DNA of 37,010 bases from an uncultured Porphyromonadaceae bacterium (GTDB lineage: Bacteria > Bacteroidota > Bacteroidia > Bacteroidales > Muribaculaceae), in contig URTA01000023.1 of NCBI GenBank assembly GCA_900550645.1, positions 1 to 37,010 on the forward strand, read 5' to 3'. Position numbers and translations under genes: made by a program. Shown piece by piece: positions 33,808 to 37,010 of the stretch. Position 1 is the stretch's first letter. Each line of letters starts with the position of its first letter. Under the pieces are notes generated by a model. It saw only the letters and a list, made by a program, of their open reading frames with translations, ran no database searches and was not told the DNA's origin.

Positions 33808-34473
33808 ATGGCTGAAAGCATGAATAAATCCGAATCTGGAAACAAAAGCATCCGCGACAAAGCGGAGAAGGCAAAGGTTGCCCTGAAGAAAGGTGCAACA
33901 ACTGCTCACGGCGTACTCAAAACCGCAAAATCGCTTGGCGTGCCAGTTCCCAAGGCTGCCTTGAAGATTAGCGGCATGGTCGCAAACAAGGTGCGAGTGT
34001 ACGGCAAGGCGCAGAACCGCACCGCGCTGGGAATAGTCCATGCCTATATGGAGATGAACCCCGACGCCACGTTGGAAGACTTGCGCGAGGCGTTCCCTAA
34101 TGATTTGTGTCCTGACAGAGGCGTACCCGAAAACTTCCTGAACGTGGAGGAGGCGGCCTCATACAATGAGCGCATGAGCCTGTATTTTGCGAAACCGGAA
34201 GAAACACTGCATACCGGTGACGGACAAGAAATCGCCATGAGCCAAATTTGGTCAAAGTCAAGCCTCGACCGCATCATCTCCGCAGCAGCAAACTATGGCA
34301 TCGAAGTCGCGAAGGTCGACAAGGCACACGAAACCGGCGAGGCGGGTTTCAGCCTGAAATACCTGAACGGGTACGTTCCGCCAGTAAGGAAGAAGAAAAA
34401 ACGCCACAACTGGTGGATGTACGCTCTCATCGTAATCCTCATTGCAGTGATAATCATATTGGCAATTAGATAG
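33808..34473 (+). CDS. Tail-anchored hypothetical membrane protein
   Basis: From this start the product has 221 residues. It opens with a Lys/Ala-rich, probably helical region (about 5-60), followed by a globular domain (about 70-170, ALGIVHAYMEMNPDATLEDL ... LHTGDGQEIAMSQIW ... IISAAANYGIEVAKV). That domain resembles a small domain I have seen in Bacteroidota hypothetical proteins but cannot name. A basic patch (VRKKKKRHNWW) and a single C-terminal helix (about 201-220) follow, so the protein should be anchored by its tail with the body in the cytoplasm. There is no signal peptide. The longest frame starts at 33715, before the promoter box. Function unknown; it may go with the two genes downstream. 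Confidence 0.78.
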   Translation: MAESMNKSESGNKSIRDKAEKAKVALKKGATTAHGVLKTAKSLGVPVPKAALKISGMVANKVRVYGKAQNRTALGIVHAYMEMNPDATLEDLREAFPNDLCPDRGVPENFLNVEEAASYNERMSLYFAKPEETLHTGDGQEIAMSQIWSKSSLDRIISAAANYGIEVAKVDKAHETGEAGFSLKYLNGYVPPVRKKKKRHNWWMYALIVILIAVIIILAIR

Positions 34474-34756
34474 CAACCGGATTGGCCTCTGGGCATAGGC
34501 TCGCTGCTTTGGCAATATTGATTGGGTATGCCAGACAGATGAGTTGGTATATGCCGTTTGCCAGAACCATAAACGGCGATACACTATGCCTCGAGGCTTA
34601 ATCCTCGCTATTACGATATGTATGATGCTCGGTAACTCATTGAAACTCATCGAAAAACAAACTTGACCGAAATTTTTAATGCTACATCGATTAGAAAACG
34701 AGGCAAGTTTGATATATGCACATAGTGAACAACATACATAACTAAAACATCAAGAT
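34474..34756. other. Intergenic region between two hypothetical genes
   Basis: The 283-bp gap has no convincing coding frame and no TAnnTTTG box that I can find. An 8-bp inverted repeat, CAAACTTG (34658-34665) and CAAGTTTG (34704-34711), flanks an AT-rich stretch about 50-100 bp before the next start and may mark a regulatory site. No terminator was recognised. Confidence 0.4.
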
Positions 34757-35386
34757 ATGGCACTACCAGACAAAGCAATTAAGAACCTTTTTGCGCTCCC
34801 ATGGTGGCTGTTCAGAGTCGGAATATGGATTGCATGCCGCCTGCTCTCCTTAGTATTGCTCCGCAGCCCGAAAATCCGCTTCCCGAGATACCATGGCAAG
34901 TGGTTTGAGAGTTCCAGCAAAAAGAAAAGCTCCGGAAAAAAGAACAGAAACGATGACTATGATGATGACAGCCGTTCATCATCAAGCAGCAGAGCATCAA
35001 AGCCGTCATGGTCTAGCTTGTTGTCATCTGCATCTTCAAGTTCAACCAACACAAACAAAACTAACATGAGTGAACAAAAATTCGTAAGGGTAGAGAACGG
35101 GAAAGTTGTCGTCCGCGACCAAAACCAAGGCTGGCTGTACCCAATAATCTGCTCGACACCAGCAGTCCTTGCAGACATGAATGAAAAATACATCGTCGTT
35201 ACACTGGAGGATGGTCGCATAATGGTATGTAGTGCAAACGGAGGTGATGCCCACTACTACACTGGCAGAGCAAGCGGTGGCGGCATTGTTTCCGCAAGAT
35301 GGCAAGGCGAATACATCTATACGCAATACCGCGACGGCAGTGCTGATCTGCTGACCCGGTACGGCACAACACACCGCCGATTGTAA
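34757..35386 (+). CDS. Hypothetical membrane protein with Ser-rich linker and beta-rich C-terminal domain
   Basis: The 209-residue protein has an N-terminal hydrophobic segment (about 11-36, LFALPWWLFRVGIWIACRLL), a basic/Asp/Ser-rich disordered linker (about 50-103), and a beta-rich domain (104-209) with KYIVVTLEDGRIMV, YYTGRASGGGIVSARWQG and YIYTQYRDGSADLLTRYG. The repeated strand-turn pattern suggests a small beta-sheet or partial propeller fold. I do not recognise a family. An internal Met104 (35066) begins the domain directly and could be a second start. It lies 59 bp before the WG-repeat gene on the same strand, so the two probably form an operon. Confidence 0.72.
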   Translation: MALPDKAIKNLFALPWWLFRVGIWIACRLLSLVLLRSPKIRFPRYHGKWFESSSKKKSSGKKNRNDDYDDDSRSSSSSRASKPSWSSLLSSASSSSTNTNKTNMSEQKFVRVENGKVVVRDQNQGWLYPIICSTPAVLADMNEKYIVVTLEDGRIMVCSANGGDAHYYTGRASGGGIVSARWQGEYIYTQYRDGSADLLTRYGTTHRRL

Positions 35387-35445
35387 TTCTCCAACCCTGG
35401 CAACTCAAGACAACACAAATAATCAACCAAATAACTAACACGCAA

Positions 35446-37010
35446 ATGGCTAAATTCAAGATTGGAATCAAGACCACCGTCGCGCAGCTTAAAAAGCAGT
35501 TCCGTGACGAGGTCGGAGGCGAACTCCGCGTCTATGACGGAGGACGCAAAGCCGACGACAGCGACTTGCTGGTGTCGCTGGGCGCGACAAAAGGCACGCT
35601 CGAGTGCCGCACAAGCCGCACTGTAGGCAAGTTTGAAGAGGCTATGCTCAAAGAGCTTAACCTGAAAGTCAAAGTATTCACCAAGGATGACTGGGTGAAG
35701 GTACTCGACGGCATCACGCTGTCAAAAGTGGCAGACATTCCCCGTCAAGCGAAAAAGTCCGACATGGAGTCGCAGCTGTCATACAAGCGAGACGATGCTG
35801 CTGTAGATGAAGCAGAAGCTGTCTCAGTGCCGGAGGAACTCGTCGGAATGCCCATAATCGACATCACTCTCGATTCAGCCGACATATTCCACAACTACGA
35901 AGAGGAACTTGAAAACTGTCATAGATTCACTTGGCCAGCTATCGCAGTATTGATATACGACGCTGAAAACGGCGGCACGTGGGTCATGAGTAGCAGAACA
36001 GACACTGACGAAACTATGATTGCCGCAAAGGAGTGGATTGATGAGGAATACGAATACTTGGACTTGGGCTACGACGATTTGGAGGAGGCGTTCGAAACGA
36101 TGGAATACTATCAGTCCACCTTCTGCAAAGCATACGGCATCAACGATGTTGCAAAAGACAGCGACGAACTATATGGTGCTATTGGCGTCGCTCTGAACCA
36201 GCTGTACAACGGCAGCGACGGAGGAAGACACACCAACTGGTATTCGTGGCATTTGGAAGCCGAGAAAGTGCTGTTCCGGGTGCGAAACAACGGCAATGAC
36301 CACACAGAGATTTTCATAGTGACATCTGACGAAGTATTCGAACCTGTTGACTGCACAACAGGGCAGGTAGACGAACTCATCCGCCGCTTCAAAACAGCAG
36401 TATGGGGCAACGGGTCATGTTTTGAAGGAGCAACCGATTTCAGCAACGGAGTTGCGTGGGTGAAAATCGACGGTAAATGGGGCTTAATAGACAAATCCGG
36501 GAAAGAGGTCGTCAAGCCGAAATACGGCAGAATTGACAGTTTCAGCGAAGATCTCGCCTCGGTGGAACTAGACGGGAAATACGGATTTATCGACAAGACG
36601 GGAAAAGAGATTGTCAAGCCGAAATACGACTCCTCGTCATACGATTTCCACGACAGCCTTGCATGTGTAAAACTAGACGGGAAATACGGCTTCATTGACA
36701 AGTCCGGCAAAGAAGTTGTCAAGCCGAAATACGACAGTACTGGCAGTTTCAGTGAATGTCTCGCCTCGGTGCAACTTGACGGTAAATATGGCTTTATCGA
36801 CAAGTCTGGCAAAGAGGTCGTCAAGCCAAAATATGACAGAGCCGACAGTTTCAGCGAAGGCCTTGCCAGTGTGAAACTCGACGGGAAATACGGCTTCATT
36901 GACAAGTCTGGCAAAGAGGTCGTTAAGCCAAAATACGACAGAGCCGGTGATTTCAGCGAAGGTCGCGCCTGGGTGAAACTTGACTGGGATTACGGCTACA
37001 TCGACAAGAC
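35446..37010 (+). CDS. WG-repeat protein with duplicated N-terminal beta-alpha-beta module (partial)
   Basis: The frame is open from ATG 35446 to the window end (521 codons seen), so the 3' end is missing. Residues about 3-98 form two similar halves, each with TV-x2-hydrophobic...E...LRV/VKV (TV at 11-12 and 59-60), a layout reminiscent of a beta-grasp or ferredoxin-like fold. Residues about 130-325 are an acidic, aromatic-rich region of unknown fold. From residue 332 come WG-type repeats of about 34 residues (VKLDGKYGFIDKSGKEVVKP), five complete and one cut. WG repeats are beta-rich binding modules in many bacterial proteins. There is no signal peptide or membrane helix, so it is probably cytoplasmic. 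Function unknown; likely an operon with the gene at 34757. Confidence 0.85.
   Translation, partial: MAKFKIGIKTTVAQLKKQFRDEVGGELRVYDGGRKADDSDLLVSLGATKGTLECRTSRTVGKFEEAMLKELNLKVKVFTKDDWVKVLDGITLSKVADIPRQAKKSDMESQLSYKRDDAAVDEAEAVSVPEELVGMPIIDITLDSADIFHNYEEELENCHRFTWPAIAVLIYDAENGGTWVMSSRTDTDETMIAAKEWIDEEYEYLDLGYDDLEEAFETMEYYQSTFCKAYGINDVAKDSDELYGAIGVALNQLYNGSDGGRHTNWYSWHLEAEKVLFRVRNNGNDHTEIFIVTSDEVFEPVDCTTGQVDELIRRFKTAVWGNGSCFEGATDFSNGVAWVKIDGKWGLIDKSGKEVVKPKYGRIDSFSEDLASVELDGKYGFIDKTGKEIVKPKYDSSSYDFHDSLACVKLDGKYGFIDKSGKEVVKPKYDSTGSFSECLASVQLDGKYGFIDKSGKEVVKPKYDRADSFSEGLASVKLDGKYGFIDKSGKEVVKPKYDRAGDFSEGRAWVKLDWDYGYIDK
36439..37010 (+). repeat. Tandem WG-repeat coding units (102-105 bp)
   Basis: Units begin at 36439, 36541, 36646, 36748, 36850 and 36952. 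Lengths are 102, 105, 102 and 102 bp, a fifth unit of 102 bp, and a final unit cut by the window edge. Each encodes F-S-x-x-L-A-S-V-x-L-D-G-K-Y-G-F-I-D-K-S-G-K-E-V-V-K-P-K-Y-D. Units 3-5 are nearly the same at the DNA level, pointing to recent duplication or gene conversion. Confidence 0.9.

Noticed and set aside
36111..36914. Minus-strand open frame with repeated protein units
   Set aside because: The repeats are the antisense image of the WG repeats; the plus frame has the recognised WG pattern and continues from a good start.
36439..37010. Regular 102-bp repeats considered as a CRISPR array
   Set aside because: The repeats are contiguous, in frame and code for WG units; there are no unique spacers.

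Overview
The window reads as a chromosomal segment of a gut-type Bacteroidales bacterium (Bacteroidota; Muribaculaceae or Prevotellaceae would fit, but I cannot fix the family). The evidence is a SprA-type outer-membrane translocon protein encoded next to ruvA, a C10 (streptopain-like) peptidase with a short C-terminal tail like a type IX secretion signal, and the Bacteroidota promoter element TAnnTTTG upstream of many genes, often with a TTG/TTTG about 19-20 bp before it. Most starts also lack a Shine-Dalgarno sequence. Nothing here looks like a phage, integrative element or insertion sequence.

Layout. 82-8183 (minus): ruvA then sprA. 8412-11833 (plus): groES-groEL behind a sigma-54-like promoter, a flavodoxin/ferredoxin fusion, and a small secreted protein. 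11852-17679 (minus): a tight run, read as nucleoside transporter, rsmE, kdsA, TPR protein, DUF486 membrane protein and dus. 17802-18632 (minus): a Crp/Fnr-type regulator and tRNA-Met. 18891-23147 (plus): prs, then the secreted C10 peptidase. 23227-26310 (minus): GT4 glycosyltransferase, flippase-like membrane protein and kdsB. 26405-30469 (plus): engB, lon and an ABC-2-type permease. 30523-33332 (minus): acyltransferase, metallophosphoesterase and folK. 33808-37010 (plus): three poorly known genes, the last a WG-repeat protein cut by the window edge.

How the genes work together. Two loci supply Kdo for lipopolysaccharide (kdsA and kdsB); the glycosyltransferase, flippase-like protein and acyltransferase add to the envelope theme. 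GroESL and Lon cover protein folding and turnover. SprA and the C10 peptidase are plausibly secretion machine and cargo. RuvA, RsmE, Dus, EngB, FolK and Prs are core housekeeping.

The least explained part is the right end, from 33808. It holds a tail-anchored protein, a membrane protein with a Ser-rich linker, and a WG-repeat protein whose N-terminus appears to be a duplicated beta-alpha-beta (possibly beta-grasp) module. Several starts given here are shorter than the longest open frame (C10 peptidase, engB, glycosyltransferase, lon, folK, the Crp-type gene and the 33808 gene). The choices rest on promoter position, overlap with neighbours, or where the family's conserved sequence begins.
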